NCBI RefSeq assembly: GCF_002088935.1
Contig: NZ_NCSS01000006.1
Location: forward strand, 1,644,407 to 1,708,406
Source: Henriciella litoralis
Lineage (GTDB): Bacteria; Pseudomonadota; Alphaproteobacteria; Caulobacterales; Hyphomonadaceae
Reading direction: 5' to 3'
DNA: 64,000 bases
Shown here: positions 1-9,184 of the stretch, in pieces
Position numbering within the stretch: the stretch's first letter is position 1
Layout of the letters: every line of letters begins with the position of its first letter
Notes under the pieces: model-generated
Told to the model about the DNA's origin: nothing
Database searches by the model: none
The model's input: only the letters and a program-made list of their open reading frames with translations
Made by a program: the position numbers and the translations under genes

Positions 1-737
1 AACCCGGCGCGCCTTTCGCCTATCCCGCCAAGTCGCGCCCCTTCGCTGAAGAGGTTGGCGCGGCGCCCGGCAAGCTGCGCATTGCCTTTCACTCCGAGAC
101 GCCAAGCGGCAAGCCCGTCCATCCGGAAATCCGCGCGGCGCTCGAACAGGCCGCAAAGCTGCTGGAGTCGCTTGGTCACCATGTCGAGGAGCATGGGCTC
201 GGCATTGATTACCGCCGGCTCTACACCGCCCAGCGCGCTGTCTCCGGTAGCAATTTTGCCGCGACGGTCGATGCCGCGATCAAGGCGCAGGGCCGCGAAC
301 CGCGCGAGGATGAGTTGGAGCCGCTAACCTGGCGCAATTATCGCGGCTCGAAACATCTCACAGGCTCAGAGGCCATGGCAGGCTGGTCGACGCTCCGGAA
401 GATGAGCCGCCAAATTCTTGGTCTGCACGAGACGTATGACATTATCCTGTCGCCGGTCTTGGGCGAGCCGGTCCCAAAGATTGGTGAGATTGACCCGGTC
501 AATATGGACCCGCGCGATGTTGACCGCCGGCAGGCGCAGGTCTTCCCGTTCACCCCGCCGCAGAACATTACCGGCCAGCCGTCCATGTCCGTGCCTATGG
601 GGCGCGACAGCAACGGCCTGCCAATCGGCATGATGTTCTCTGGCCGCTATGGCGACGAGGCGACGCTGTTCAGGCTCGCCGCGCAGCTTGAAGAAACAAG
701 CCCGTGGCAAAACTTGAGGCCGCCGGTCTGGGGGTAG
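1..737 (+). CDS. Amidase-signature family protein, C-terminal part (5' end outside window)
   Basis: The reading frame is open from base 3 and ends in TAG at 735-737, giving about 244 residues with no start inside the window. The visible part matches the C-terminal half of amidase-signature hydrolases: an acidic variable region, then SPVLGEPVPKIGE, FTPPQNITGQPSMSVPMG and GLPIGMMFSGRYGDEATLFRLA, which is the typical end of the fold. The catalytic Lys-cisSer-Ser region of this family lies in the N-terminal half and is not visible, so activity and substrate (amide, carbamate or aryl-acylamide) cannot be judged. It is convergent with the lipoprotein gene that follows, 26 bp away. Confidence 0.85.
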   Translation, partial: PGAPFAYPAKSRPFAEEVGAAPGKLRIAFHSETPSGKPVHPEIRAALEQAAKLLESLGHHVEEHGLGIDYRRLYTAQRAVSGSNFAATVDAAIKAQGREPREDELEPLTWRNYRGSKHLTGSEAMAGWSTLRKMSRQILGLHETYDIILSPVLGEPVPKIGEIDPVNMDPRDVDRRQAQVFPFTPPQNITGQPSMSVPMGRDSNGLPIGMMFSGRYGDEATLFRLAAQLEETSPWQNLRPPVWG

Positions 738-763
738 CCCCAGCAGCACATCGAGCGCCCCGC

Positions 764-1852
764 TCAACCACCTGCATTGATTGTCAGGAGCGGTGAAGCC
801 CCATCGCTGGCGGCAGATTGCAGGGCCAGGAGGAACGTGACGAGGTTGAACGTGGTCTTGGAATCCAGATCGCTGTCATCGATCCAGAACCAGTGGTCGC
901 GGTAGAAAATCTTCACCGCTGTGCCTGATGGCTCACTCGCACCCGATCGGACCTTGAAGACACCGCCGAGATAGGTCGGCCAGTCGGGCGTGCGCGAAGA
1001 GCTGCTGGTGCTCTGGGTCGTCAGGCCCGCCTGCTTATGCGCGGCAGGCACTTCCACGGCATGCGATAGCGCGTACAGCGCGCCGAGCACGGTGCGGGTC
1101 TGGGCGTAGTGAGGGTCTACCTGGCGGCCGGAATCCTTAGCGACAAGGCCGATTTCCACATCGCAGTCGCTCGTCTTGAGAAGCTCGAGCAGCGCGGCGC
1201 AGGACCTGCCCTCATCATCGTCTATGACGAGATATGTGCCGACCCCCTCATCCCCCTTCAGTCGGTCGACCCATACGCGCTCCTGCTGTTGCAGGCTACG
1301 CAGCAGGCCCGCCAATTGCCGAAACTCGTAATTGTCAGGAATGACGGCAGGCGTCGGTCCTGACACGCTCGCAGCATTGGAGAGCGGGCCGATGCGCTCG
1401 ATGCAGCAGGAGATGATCCGCTCAACGCTCCAGCCGGAATTGGCAAGCAGGACGATGGTTTCAGGCGTGATCGGGGCGAGCAGGTCCTGCGCGAACTGGC
1501 TGCTGTCGAGGGGTTTGTAGACCGTTGTCGGCGTCTCGCTGACACTGGCACCGGGGATCACTGTGGAGCCGCCCTGCGAAACATTCTGAAAGGGAAGAAA
1601 ATTCTCCGCCGACAGGGCAAACACATATTGGTGCTGCGTCGTGATGCCATCGATATCCATGAAAACGATGGGGTCGCGGTACTTCAGACGGACGAGGTTG
1701 AGCAAGAGTTGCTCGCTCTTGGTCGTCGCGATGGCCTCATTATAGGCATAACCGGACGGGCTGATTGTTGTCGCGCCGCGATGGCTGGTGCAGGCGGCGA
1801 GCAAGCTCGCGCATGTCAGAATGGACGCCAGAAGGCGCGTTATTTGTCCCAC
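764..1852 (-). CDS. Predicted lipoprotein of unknown function
   Basis: A 362-residue protein, if started at the GTG at 1852, which has GGGGAGA about nine bases upstream. The longer reading to 1969 would bury the signal peptide. The N-terminus is a lipoprotein signal with lipobox L-L-A-A-C (Cys 21). The mature part begins with a stretch containing LLLNLVRLKYRDP and a segment resembling proteins found as unnamed lipoproteins across proteobacteria. A TIPxTPETIVLLANSGWSVERII-like region follows in the middle, with no enzymatic motif that I recognise. It is probably tethered to the outer or inner membrane facing the periplasm. It is divergent from rimO, 230 bp away. The function is not assigned. 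Confidence 0.75.
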   Translation of the reverse strand: MGQITRLLASILTCASLLAACTSHRGATTISPSGYAYNEAIATTKSEQLLLNLVRLKYRDPIVFMDIDGITTQHQYVFALSAENFLPFQNVSQGGSTVIPGASVSETPTTVYKPLDSSQFAQDLLAPITPETIVLLANSGWSVERIISCCIERIGPLSNAASVSGPTPAVIPDNYEFRQLAGLLRSLQQQERVWVDRLKGDEGVGTYLVIDDDEGRSCAALLELLKTSDCDVEIGLVAKDSGRQVDPHYAQTRTVLGALYALSHAVEVPAAHKQAGLTTQSTSSSSRTPDWPTYLGGVFKVRSGASEPSGTAVKIFYRDHWFWIDDSDLDSKTTFNLVTFLLALQSAASDGASPLLTINAGG

Positions 1853-2082
1853 GGTAGTGTCTCCCCAAAGTCCCTTGGGGAAGTTTAGACAATGTCCGCG
1901 CAGGGTGCAAAGCACTTCCATTAAGGCGCGCTTGCTCACCCTCGAAGCAATTGCCGTTCTCGCCTGCAAGGCAAGGTGCTGTTATGCCGAGGAGGTCACG
2001 CAGTCCCAGCAAGCATACAGCGCGCTTGAGTGGTGAAGCTCACGGCTTCCGTCTGCCCGCGCAATCCTGTAAAGGCCGCCCC

Positions 2083-3438
2083 ATGAGCACACTGATTGAG
2101 ACCCCGGCAAAAGCGACCACGAAATCCCAGCCAAAGGTGGGCATTGTGTCACTTGGCTGCCCTAAGGCGCTGGTTGATTCCGAGCGGATCATTACGCGGT
2201 TGCGCGCTGAGGGCTACGCCATCGCGCCGGACTATCAGGGCGCTGACCTTGTGCTGGTCAATACGTGCGGCTTCATCGACAGCGCGCGCAATGAGAGCCT
2301 CGAAGCCATTGGCGAGGCGATTGAGGCAAATGGCAAAGTGATTGTCACCGGGTGCCTTGGCGCAGAGCCGGATGTCATTCAGAAGGCGTACCCCAAAGTG
2401 CTCGCCGTGACCGGGCCGCATCAGTATGAGCAGGTGATGGACGCGGTGCACACGCATCTGACGCCGCCGCCGAACGCCTTCACCGATCTTGTTCCGGAAG
2501 CGGGCCTGCGCCTGACGCCCCGCCACTATGCCTATTTGAAGATTTCAGAAGGCTGCAACAATCGCTGCAGCTTCTGCATCATCCCGAAACTGCGCGGAGA
2601 CCTCGTGTCCCGTCCAATCCATCACGTGCTGACCGAAGCCGAACGCCTGGTCAAAGCCGGGGTGAATGAGCTTCTCGTGATCAGCCAGGATACGTCCGCC
2701 TACGGTCTCGATGTGAAATACGCCCCGCAGACCTGGCGCGGCGAGGAATATGAGACGCGCTTCCTTGATCTTGCACGCGGGCTCGGCGAACTCGGCGCAT
2801 GGGTGCGGATGCATTACGTCTATCCCTACCCGCATGTCGACAAGGTCATTCCGCTGATGACGGAGGGAAAAATCCTCCCCTATCTCGACATCCCGTTCCA
2901 GCATGCCTCGACCAATGTGCTGAAACAGATGAAGCGCCCGGCCAAACAGGACCGCGTGCTGGAACGCATCCAGCAATGGCGCCGCGATGTGCCGGACATG
3001 ACCATCCGCTCAACCTTCATTGTCGGCTTTCCGGGCGAGACCGAGGAGGATTTCGAGGTCCTGCTCGACTTTATCCGCGAAGCGAAAATCGACCGGGCCG
3101 GCTGTTTCAAATACGAAAATGTCGAGCACGCTGATAGCCGACTGCTGGGCGACCACCTCCCCGAAGAGGTGAAAGAGGAACGCTGGCACCGCTTCATGGC
3201 CGTGCAGGCCGCCGTCTCCGCCGAGCGCGCCGAAGCCCAGATCGGCACCGTGCAAGACGTCATTATTGATGGGCCAGGCGAAGCTGATGGCGAAATGCTT
3301 GGCCGGTCCAAGGCAGATGCGCCTGAGATTGACGGGGTGGTTTACCTCGCCAATGCAGGGCACTTGAAGCAAGGCGATATCGTCAGCGCCCGTATCGAGG
3401 ACGCTGACGAATATGACCTCTACGGTGAGCCGGCCTAA
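2083..3438 (+). CDS. rimO: Ribosomal protein S12 methylthiotransferase RimO
   Basis: Radical-SAM enzyme that methylthiolates the conserved aspartate of ribosomal protein S12. The 451-residue length from ATG 2083 matches the family (about 440). The N-terminal UPF0004 domain holds the three cluster cysteines (SLGCPK Cys26, NTCGF Cys62, TGCLG Cys91). The radical-SAM motif CNNRCSFC lies at residues 158-165. A C-terminal TRAM domain ends in [14 protein letters not shown]. The frame is open further upstream to 1951, but that extension has no family similarity and ATG 2083 gives the natural N-terminus. The stop codon overlaps the stop of the convergent small lipoprotein gene by 4 bp. Confidence 0.96.
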   Translation: MSTLIETPAKATTKSQPKVGIVSLGCPKALVDSERIITRLRAEGYAIAPDYQGADLVLVNTCGFIDSARNESLEAIGEAIEANGKVIVTGCLGAEPDVIQKAYPKVLAVTGPHQYEQVMDAVHTHLTPPPNAFTDLVPEAGLRLTPRHYAYLKISEGCNNRCSFCIIPKLRGDLVSRPIHHVLTEAERLVKAGVNELLVISQDTSAYGLDVKYAPQTWRGEEYETRFLDLARGLGELGAWVRMHYVYPYPHVDKVIPLMTEGKILPYLDIPFQHASTNVLKQMKRPAKQDRVLERIQQWRRDVPDMTIRSTFIVGFPGETEEDFEVLLDFIREAKIDRAGCFKYENVEHADSRLLGDHLPEEVKEERWHRFMAVQAAVSAERAEAQIGTVQDVIIDGPGEADGEMLGRSKADAPEIDGVVYLANAGHLKQGDIVSARIEDADEYDLYGEPA

Positions 3439-3821
3439 CCGCCGACGCGATTGCGAACTGAAACGTCCGCCCCGTTCGGAATACCGAGCTCCTCAAAGCT
3501 CCAGCTCAGCTCGACTCCGTCGGGCAGATTGGCGCGGCAATAGTCCTGCTTCTCGCGGAAGAAGCCGACCGTGAAGCTGTCGTCACCGGATTTGCGGACG
3601 TCTGTACCGATGAAATCCTTCGTTGTGCATCCATTGGACGATACGCGCGCCGTGATCTGATTGGCGGAAACTTCAGCGCCTTTGAGAGATCCATAATCAC
3701 GGTCGAGATCCCAGCTGGCAGCGGTATGCTCATCTGCATCGACAATGACGCAGGCGCCCAGAACAACGGGTGACGCGGCCATCAAGCCGACAATGGCAAG
3801 TTTGGTAAAACGGTGGGTCAT
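3435..3821 (-). CDS. Small predicted lipoprotein, unknown function
   Basis: A 128-residue protein with a signal peptide and lipobox-like V-V-L-G-A-C (Cys 24), so it is likely exported and lipidated. The mature part is a compact domain with cysteines in [10 protein letters not shown] and [11 protein letters not shown], which could form a disulfide, and a C-terminal segment [20 protein letters not shown]. The pattern is reminiscent of small periplasmic beta-sandwich proteins, but no family is recognised. It diverges from the DUF2807 gene across an AT-rich 85-bp gap that must hold both promoters. The gap carries an inverted pair ATTGAC (3835-3840) and GTCAAT (3879-3884). Confidence 0.7.
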   Translation of the reverse strand: MTHRFTKLAIVGLMAASPVVLGACVIVDADEHTAASWDLDRDYGSLKGAEVSANQITARVSSNGCTTKDFIGTDVRKSGDDSFTVGFFREKQDYCRANLPDGVELSWSFEELGIPNGADVSVRNRVGG

Positions 3822-3906
3822 AGAGAAATTCCTTATTGACTTACGATAATTGTTGGTATTGTTATTCGATAATCATCTGTCAATCGAATTCTTCATTGGA
3901 GCCAAA

Positions 3907-4602
3907 ATGAAACTCAAATCACTCCTCGCCGCAACGACGACACTTGCCGTTTTCGCCGCCCCTGCCATTGCTGAAACGCAGACCTATTCCGTTGCTACTT
4001 TCGACGAAATCGACGTGTCGAGCGGCATCAATGTCATCTTTGAAATCGGTGATACGCAATCTGTCGAAGTCGAGAACGACAAAGGCGATTTCAGCGATAT
4101 CGTGGTCGACGTCGATGAGGGCGCGCTCGTTCTGAAACGCCCGAAAAAGTTCAAGATGGGCTTTGGAAAACGTCGTACGGACTACACTGTGCGCGTCGTC
4201 GCCACGTCCTTGAACGGCATTGAAGCCTCATCCGGCGCGAGCGCTGAAGGAAGCGGCCTCACAGGTGACGTCGACGTGGGTGTCTCTTCAGGCGCCTCTG
4301 CTGCGATATCTGACATTCGCGCTGACGAACTGGAAGTCGAAGCCTCCAGCGGCTCAGACGTTGAACTGTCCGGCACCTGCGTAGAAATCGACGCAGATGC
4401 CAGCTCCGGCGCCGATCTTGATGCCTCAGGCGTACAGTGTGAGCGCCTGACAGCGGACGTGTCCTCTGGCGCCTCAATCCGCGCCTATGCCAGCAAAAGC
4501 GTCAATGCAGACGCCTCAAGCGGCGGCAGTGTCCGCGTCTCCGGCGGCGCGACAGACGTTACCATCGACAAGTCCAGTGGCGGTTCTGTAACCGTCAACT
4601 AA
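3907..4602 (+). CDS. Exported DUF2807 (head-GIN type) beta-helix protein
   Basis: A 231-residue protein starting at ATG 3907, preceded by TTGGAGCC. A signal peptide ends at A-I-A-E (about residue 21). The mature protein opens with TYSVATFDEIDVSSGINVIF and then repeats an S-S-G-x-S/D unit many times (SSGASAEGSG, VSSGASAAISD, ASSGSDVELSG, SSGADLDASG and more). This is the hallmark of the DUF2807/auto-transporter-adhesin head-GIN fold, in which each SSG sits at a turn of a right-handed beta-helix. The family is periplasmic or surface-exposed, and its function is poorly defined. The open frame to 3850 upstream lacks a signal and is not used. It is convergent with the next gene. Confidence 0.88.
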   Translation: MKLKSLLAATTTLAVFAAPAIAETQTYSVATFDEIDVSSGINVIFEIGDTQSVEVENDKGDFSDIVVDVDEGALVLKRPKKFKMGFGKRRTDYTVRVVATSLNGIEASSGASAEGSGLTGDVDVGVSSGASAAISDIRADELEVEASSGSDVELSGTCVEIDADASSGADLDASGVQCERLTADVSSGASIRAYASKSVNADASSGGSVRVSGGATDVTIDKSSGGSVTVN

Positions 4603-4623
4603 CGAGAACTGAGACAGGCCTGC

Positions 4624-5091
4624 CTAGTCAGCCTGCAACTGGATAAGGCGGACACCGTAGTAACAGGTGTCCGCCGCACAGTTGTAAAGATTGGCGGTCA
4701 CCGTGTACGTCGCGGCCTCTTCACTATCGAACAGGATCACTGGCACATCCGACTCCGTTTCGTCAGCGGCAACTGTTTCGCCCGCCGCGTTCGTGATGAT
4801 GATATCGAGATCCCCGCAATCGGTGTCGCACGCGCCGACCACGGCATAGCTGCTCTCGGCTTCAGTGCTGACCTCATAGCTATGGCCTGTATCGGAGGCC
4901 AGCAGGTCTTCAAACGTTTCAAGCGAGATGGCCGTTGCGTCCGCCTCCTCTGCACTCGACTCGAGCTGCGCGAGCATGGCATCGAGTTGGTCGTGCACGA
5001 CCTCCACATAAGGCTCAGCCGCGCTTGAAACCGGCAATATTAGCGCCAGCGCCGCCGTGCTCGTTGCGATATATTTCAACAGTCGGGCCAT
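4624..5091 (-). CDS. Small exported protein, pre-peptidase-like beta domain
   Basis: A 155-residue protein. ATG 5091 is chosen because GGGGAGA stands at the right distance and a clean signal peptide follows (ALALILPVSSAAEP). The frame stays open to 5334, but the extra residues overlap the ppk2 gene and look random. The mature part has an acidic helical stretch (residues 25-60), then a beta-rich C-terminal domain. That domain has cysteine pairs in ACDTDCGDLDI and YNCAADTCYYG and a final GVRLIQLQAD. The domain layout resembles bacterial pre-peptidase C-terminal (PPC) sandwiches. That assignment is inference, and the role is unknown. Confidence 0.7.
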   Translation of the reverse strand: MARLLKYIATSTAALALILPVSSAAEPYVEVVHDQLDAMLAQLESSAEEADATAISLETFEDLLASDTGHSYEVSTEAESSYAVVGACDTDCGDLDIIITNAAGETVAADETESDVPVILFDSEEAATYTVTANLYNCAADTCYYGVRLIQLQAD

Positions 5092-5158
5092 TTTGACGTC
5101 TCCCCAGATCAAATGAACGTCCAGCCTTAGGCAACAGGCGTCCTCACCGCAATCCCGC

Positions 5159-5986
5159 CTAGCCGATATCAAAGTCGTCCGGGTGATGTAGCTGGAGGGG
5201 CCATTCGAGATCGAGCTCTTCCAGTGCACCGCGCACAATCCGGGCAATGGCAGCATTGCGGCGCTTCCGGCTGTCTGAAGGTATGACGTACCATGGTGCA
5301 TGCTCGGTTGAGCATCGCTGGACCATGGTTTCATAGGCGGACATGAATTGTGGCCAGAGCTTTCGGTCTTCCAGGTCCTGGGGATTGAACTTCCAGTATT
5401 TGTGACCTTCCATCAGGCGCTGACGCAAGCGGATGCCCTGCTCTTCATATCCAACATGCAGCATGAATTTCAGCACCACGGTTCCGTTCTCGACCAGATG
5501 CTTCTCGAACTGGTTGATCTGCTCATAGCGCTGCTCGATGTCTTCGGCGGGCGCGAATTCGCGGACCTTCACAACGAGAACATCCTCATAGTGAGAGCGA
5601 TCAAAGATGCCGATTTTTCCGCGCTTTGGTACGGCCTGATGCACGCGCCATAGATAGTCATGCGCAAGCTCTTCTTTGGACGGAGCTTTGAACGCCTTCA
5701 CCTGCATGCCGAGCGGCGTGGTGTAGGCAAATACGCTCTTGATCGTGCCGCTTTTGCCGGCCGTATCCATGCCCTGAAGCACAACGAGCACAGACCGCTT
5801 GCCATTGGCGTAGAGCAGGTTCTGTAGCTGGTCGATGGCCTTGCCATCCTCTGTCAGCCCATCCTTTGTATCGTCCTTATCCTCAAACAGGGCGCGGTCA
5901 CCGCTGTCGCGAGCGGAAAGATCGAAGGGCTCGCCCGGCTGCGCAATAAATCGTGCGCGGACCTCGGTAATAGACGGTTGTGACAT
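5159..5986 (-). CDS. ppk2: Polyphosphate kinase 2 family (PPK2) phosphotransferase
   Basis: PPK2 enzymes transfer phosphate between polyphosphate and nucleotides. The 275-residue length fits single-domain PPK2. Walker A is GMDTAGKSG at about residues 72-80. Walker B and the lid start are GIFDRSHYEDV at about 126-136. These are followed by the family run FEKHLVENGTVVLKFMLHV and RKLWPQFMSAYETMVQRCST. The C-terminal IPSDSRKRRNAAIARIV is also typical. The sequence resembles the PPK2-related polyphosphate:nucleotide phosphotransferase subgroup. Whether it makes ADP from AMP or ATP from ADP cannot be read from sequence alone. It lies downstream of rpsD, separated by a strong terminator, so it probably has its own promoter. 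Confidence 0.92.
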   Translation of the reverse strand: MSQPSITEVRARFIAQPGEPFDLSARDSGDRALFEDKDDTKDGLTEDGKAIDQLQNLLYANGKRSVLVVLQGMDTAGKSGTIKSVFAYTTPLGMQVKAFKAPSKEELAHDYLWRVHQAVPKRGKIGIFDRSHYEDVLVVKVREFAPAEDIEQRYEQINQFEKHLVENGTVVLKFMLHVGYEEQGIRLRQRLMEGHKYWKFNPQDLEDRKLWPQFMSAYETMVQRCSTEHAPWYVIPSDSRKRRNAAIARIVRGALEELDLEWPLQLHHPDDFDIG

Positions 5987-6013
5987 GAAAAACTCCGGCA
6001 GGATTTGATTTGG

Positions 6014-6048
6014 TCAAAAGAAAAGGCCGCGCCCAATGGAGCGCGGCC
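6014..6048 (-). terminator. Rho-independent terminator of rpsD
   Basis: Perfect 8-bp stem GGCCGCGC (6025-6032) and GCGCGGCC (6041-6048) with an 8-base loop. Read on the minus strand it is followed by CCTTTTCTTTTG, so it terminates rpsD transcription before ppk2. Confidence 0.85.
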
Positions 6049-6076
6049 TGATCGTAGCTGCAAGTCCGGTAAGAAC

Positions 6077-6694
6077 TTACGAAGAATAGAATTCGACGAC
6101 TTGGGCCGGTTCCATCTTGACGGCGTAAGGCACGTCAATCAGCTCTGGCACGCGCACATAAGTCGCGGTCATCGCTTTTGGGTCCACTTCGATATATTCT
6201 GGAAGGTCACGCTCTGGCGAGCCGAGAGCTTCGAGAACGAGGGCGAGGTTACGCGACTTTTCGCGGATTTCGACAACGTCGCCAGCTTTCAGACGGAAAG
6301 AGCCGATATTGGTCTTCACGCCGTTCACTTTGACGTGGCCGTGGTTCACGAACTGACGGGCCGCAAAGATTGTAGGCACGAATTTCGAACGATAGACAAA
6401 TGCGTCCAGACGGCTTTCGAGCAGGCCGATCAGGTTCTCGGCCGTGTTGCCCTTCATCCGGTTGGCTTCATCGAAGGTCTTGCGGAACTGTTTCTCGGTG
6501 ATGTCACCGTAGTGAAACTTGAGCTTCTGCTTCGCCATGAGCTGCATGCCATAGTCAGAAACCTTCTGACGACGGCCCTGGCCGTGCTGGCCTGGCTTGG
6601 TTGGGCGCTTGTTAACCGGGGACTTCGGGCGACCCCAGATATTCTCACCGACGCGACGGTCGATCTTGTACTTCGTCGAATGACGACGTGACAT
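6077..6694 (-). CDS. rpsD: 30S ribosomal protein S4
   Basis: Primary 16S rRNA-binding protein that nucleates assembly of the small subunit. The 205 residues are normal for the alphaproteobacterial form. It starts [20 protein letters not shown], has the basic N-terminal region [19 protein letters not shown], and has an S4 RNA-binding domain around residues 95-155 ([28 protein letters not shown]). It ends VVEFYSS. It is monocistronic here, with a terminator right behind it. The spacing to the upstream helicase gene is 119 bp. Confidence 0.97.
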   Translation of the reverse strand: MSRRHSTKYKIDRRVGENIWGRPKSPVNKRPTKPGQHGQGRRQKVSDYGMQLMAKQKLKFHYGDITEKQFRKTFDEANRMKGNTAENLIGLLESRLDAFVYRSKFVPTIFAARQFVNHGHVKVNGVKTNIGSFRLKAGDVVEIREKSRNLALVLEALGSPERDLPEYIEVDPKAMTATYVRVPELIDVPYAVKMEPAQVVEFYSS

Positions 6695-6783
6695 GGCATA
6701 CTTCCTTTTACGACGCGGGCCGGTGGAACGCCTTCATGGGTCCCACGATTACAACGGCGGCTCCGCACCACCCGTCCTGAAGC

Positions 6784-6807
6784 GGCGCTTTCAACAGGAA
6801 AAGCGCC
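6784..6807 (-). terminator. Hairpin just downstream of the RhlE-type helicase gene
   Basis: Stem GGCGCTTT (6784-6791) and AAAGCGCC (6800-6807) with an 8-base loop, a few bases past the helicase stop. No T-run follows on the minus strand, so it may be a weak terminator or an mRNA 3'-end stabiliser. Confidence 0.4.
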
Positions 6808-6813
6808 AATTGG

Positions 6814-8091
6814 TCAAGAGGCGTGACTGCGCTGTTTCGGGCGTTTCGGGCTTTGATGCCCACCCGAATTGCCGGCACGGTTTCCAGAGCGCGGTTTGCG
6901 GCGCCGCTGGCCATCCTTGGATGGATGGAAATTCTTGCTTTCCTTGTCATTGATCGGCTCTTCAGCCGCGCCAGCCTCGTTGCCGGGCAGTCGATTGCCG
7001 ATCAGCTTTTCGATGTCGCGAAGCAGCTTGCGTTCCTCGCCATCACAGAGCGTGATCGCGGTACCGCTTTCGCCGGCGCGGGCCGTACGGCCAATCCGGT
7101 GGACATAGGATTCCGGCACATTCGGCAGCTCATAGTTCACGACATGGCTGACCTGATCGATATCGATACCGCGTGCAGCAATATCCGTCGCGACCAGCAC
7201 GGTGAGCTTCTTCGCCTTGAAGAGGTCAAGCGCCTTGGTCCGCTGGTTCTGGCTCTTGTTGCCATGGATCGCAGCAGCGGTGAGGCCAGCCTGTTCCAGA
7301 TGGCGGCAGACGCGATCAGCGCCGCGCTTGGTGCGCGTGAACACAATGGCGCTATCGACTTTCGGGCCTTTGAGGATCTCGGTCAGCACATCGCGCTTCT
7401 GCGCGTGCGGCACAAAGCGGACGCTCTGGTCGATACGCTCAACCGGTTTGGACTCCTGAGAGACAGCAACATTGACCGGGTTCTTGAGGAACTGGTCGGC
7501 CAGCTTGCGGATGTCGGTTGGCATTGTTGCCGAAAGCAGGGCTGTCTGGCGCTGCTTTGGAAGCTGGACCAGAACCTTCTTGATCTGAGGCAGGAAGCCC
7601 ATGTCCATCATGTGGTCGGCCTCATCCAGCACAACCATCTTCACGTCATCAAAGCGGATGGCGCGTTGCTGCGCGAGGTCCAGCAGTCGACCCGGTGTGG
7701 CGACAACAATATCAACGCCGCGTTCCATAGCCTTGATCTGCTTGTTGATCTTGAGGCCGCCGACAACCAGCGTCACGGAGATGCGTGAGCCTTCGCCATA
7801 GGTGCGAACGCTGTCGACAATCTGCATGGCGAGTTCACGGGTCGGCGCCATGATCAGCGCACGGCATCCTTTTGAGGATACGCGGGTCTTCTCAGTGCTC
7901 AATGCATGAAGGATCGGCAGCACGAAGGCTGCGGTTTTGCCGGTACCGGTCTGTGCGGTGCCCAGGACGTCCTTGCCCGCGAGCATGGCCGGAATGACCT
8001 GCTGCTGGATTGGCGTCGGGCTGTCATAGCCCTGCGATGAAACGGCACGCAGGATTGGCTCGGCGAGGCCGAGATCAGAAAAATGGGTCAA
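6814..8091 (-). CDS. rhlE: DEAD-box ATP-dependent RNA helicase, RhlE type
   Basis: A 425-residue RNA helicase. The Q-motif Phe and Gln are present (HFSDLGL and TPIQQQ), followed by motif I AQTGTGKT (46-53), Ia PTRELAMQ, GG, TPGR, motif II DEAD (156-159) and motif III SAT (187-189). The second RecA-like domain ends with HRIGRTARAG. The last 60 residues are basic and low-complexity (KDGQRRRKPRSGNRAGNSGG), typical of RhlE RNA-binding tails. The start is a TTG at 8091. A stop codon lies directly upstream in frame and the Q-motif begins at residue 4, so no later start is possible. The purine run GAAAGA upstream could act as ribosome binding site. Likely role: RNA remodelling in ribosome assembly, decay or cold adaptation. 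Confidence 0.93.
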   Translation of the reverse strand: MTHFSDLGLAEPILRAVSSQGYDSPTPIQQQVIPAMLAGKDVLGTAQTGTGKTAAFVLPILHALSTEKTRVSSKGCRALIMAPTRELAMQIVDSVRTYGEGSRISVTLVVGGLKINKQIKAMERGVDIVVATPGRLLDLAQQRAIRFDDVKMVVLDEADHMMDMGFLPQIKKVLVQLPKQRQTALLSATMPTDIRKLADQFLKNPVNVAVSQESKPVERIDQSVRFVPHAQKRDVLTEILKGPKVDSAIVFTRTKRGADRVCRHLEQAGLTAAAIHGNKSQNQRTKALDLFKAKKLTVLVATDIAARGIDIDQVSHVVNYELPNVPESYVHRIGRTARAGESGTAITLCDGEERKLLRDIEKLIGNRLPGNEAGAAEEPINDKESKNFHPSKDGQRRRKPRSGNRAGNSGGHQSPKRPKQRSHAS

Positions 8092-8350
8092 TTATAGTCT
8101 TTCAGTTTGCCTGACAGGCGAGCATGTCCCGCACAAAGGCGCTATTGGGCCAGACCGGCAGACCATTCTGCTGGCTGGTTGGTTGCGCGTTCAGGACTTG
8201 GTTCGCAAGGCAACGATCGTTTTAGGAAAGTCGCTAGACCGGTTGGGCGTAAACCCGCGCGGATCACTTGATCGATGCCTGAGGCGTCTGGGACTGACAT
8301 AAGGTTTGCTGCACGAAACGCAAATGGTTTCTGCTGCGCCGCACAAGGGA

Positions 8351-9025
8351 TCACTCGTCCGTCGCCTCTTCCAGATAGTCTGACATCTTCGATTTGTCCT
8401 TGCGCTCGACCCACCAGGTCCAGACGGAAATCGAGATAAAGACAAGTAGCAAGCCGGTGCCACCTATGACGGCCAGCCAGCCCGGGATTGCCCCGACATG
8501 AGCCCGCTCCAGAGCCTGACTCACTGAACTGGCCTCGATCGGATGAATCCAGATTTTCGCCAGATAGGATGCGTATTGAATAGTGAAGATCCAGAGATAG
8601 TTGCGCCGTAAGCGGTGACCGACAGCCCGCATCGCTGAGATACGTTGCCTCGGTCTCAGATAATCATCCGAGAGCGCTGTGCCGCGGTCCAGTGGAATGC
8701 TTGCCCCCTCACCCCGCAAAATCGGCACCATGACGGCAAGTTCAAGCAGACGGGCCCGGAACTTCCAGACCGCGAAATAGCGATACCGGCGCGCTTCAAG
8801 GAACAGGAACATGACTGAAAGCATGCCGACCAGCGCAATGGGCAGAGGCGAGGCTGTTGCGCTCGCAAAGCTGACAGAAAGGGCGATACCCGTCGACACA
8901 ACGGCCCAGTTTGTCGTCATGTCGAGGCGCTGGCGCCAGATTGTCGAGCGATACACCTCAGCCCGGTAGAGATGCGCCAATGCGCCGATCTCTTTCGAGC
9001 CAGCGACAGGCGCATCGATATCCAT
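8351..9025 (-). CDS. DUF2270 integral membrane protein
   Basis: About 224 residues. ATG 9025 has GGAAG eight bases upstream. The frame is open to a TTG at 9082, so a longer N-terminus is possible. The family signature is the conserved N-terminal run LAHLYRAEVYRSTIWRQRLD followed by TTNWAV. Two hydrophobic segments follow (ALSVSFASATASPLPIALVG and the adjacent MLSVMFLFLEARRYRYF). A middle cytosolic part holds RARLLELAVMVPILRGEG. A C-terminal transmembrane segment (WLAVIGGTGLLLVFISISVW) precedes a charged tail. DUF2270 proteins are predicted inner-membrane proteins of unknown role. The 259 bases between this gene and the helicase start hold no gene that I can support. Confidence 0.85.
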   Translation of the reverse strand: MDIDAPVAGSKEIGALAHLYRAEVYRSTIWRQRLDMTTNWAVVSTGIALSVSFASATASPLPIALVGMLSVMFLFLEARRYRYFAVWKFRARLLELAVMVPILRGEGASIPLDRGTALSDDYLRPRQRISAMRAVGHRLRRNYLWIFTIQYASYLAKIWIHPIEASSVSQALERAHVGAIPGWLAVIGGTGLLLVFISISVWTWWVERKDKSKMSDYLEEATDE

Positions 9026-9126
9026 GTCACGATCTTCCATAACATGAACATAGGCCGCTTCGGCGCTTCGGTCATGTGCCAATCAGACCTAGCAGAGCCT
9101 GCCTCGAAAATTTCACAATTGCGCTA

Positions 9127-9155
9127 TTGACCACAACTGTAATCGGAACTATCGA
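9127..9155 (+). promoter_or_regulatory. Promoter of the blaI-M56 operon
   Basis: TTGACC at 9127-9132 and TATCGA at 9150-9155 are separated by exactly 17 bp. They lie 30 bp upstream of the repressor start codon. The promoter core is covered by the two operator copies at 9129-9169. Confidence 0.6.
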
Positions 9156-9169
9156 CTACAAACGTAATC
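9129..9169 (+). promoter_or_regulatory. Tandem BlaI/MecI-type operators
   Basis: Two 16-bp copies, GACCACAACTGTAATC (9129-9144) and GACTACAAACGTAATC (9154-9169), are offset by 25 bp. Each has the TACA/TGTA half-site style of BlaI/MecI operators (consensus roughly ACTACA-n-TGTAGT from memory). They overlap the -35 and -10 elements, so bound repressor would block its own operon. Assignment to the repressor encoded at 9185 is inference from position and pattern. Confidence 0.7.
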
Positions 9170-9184
9170 ACCAGGGACCGGATC

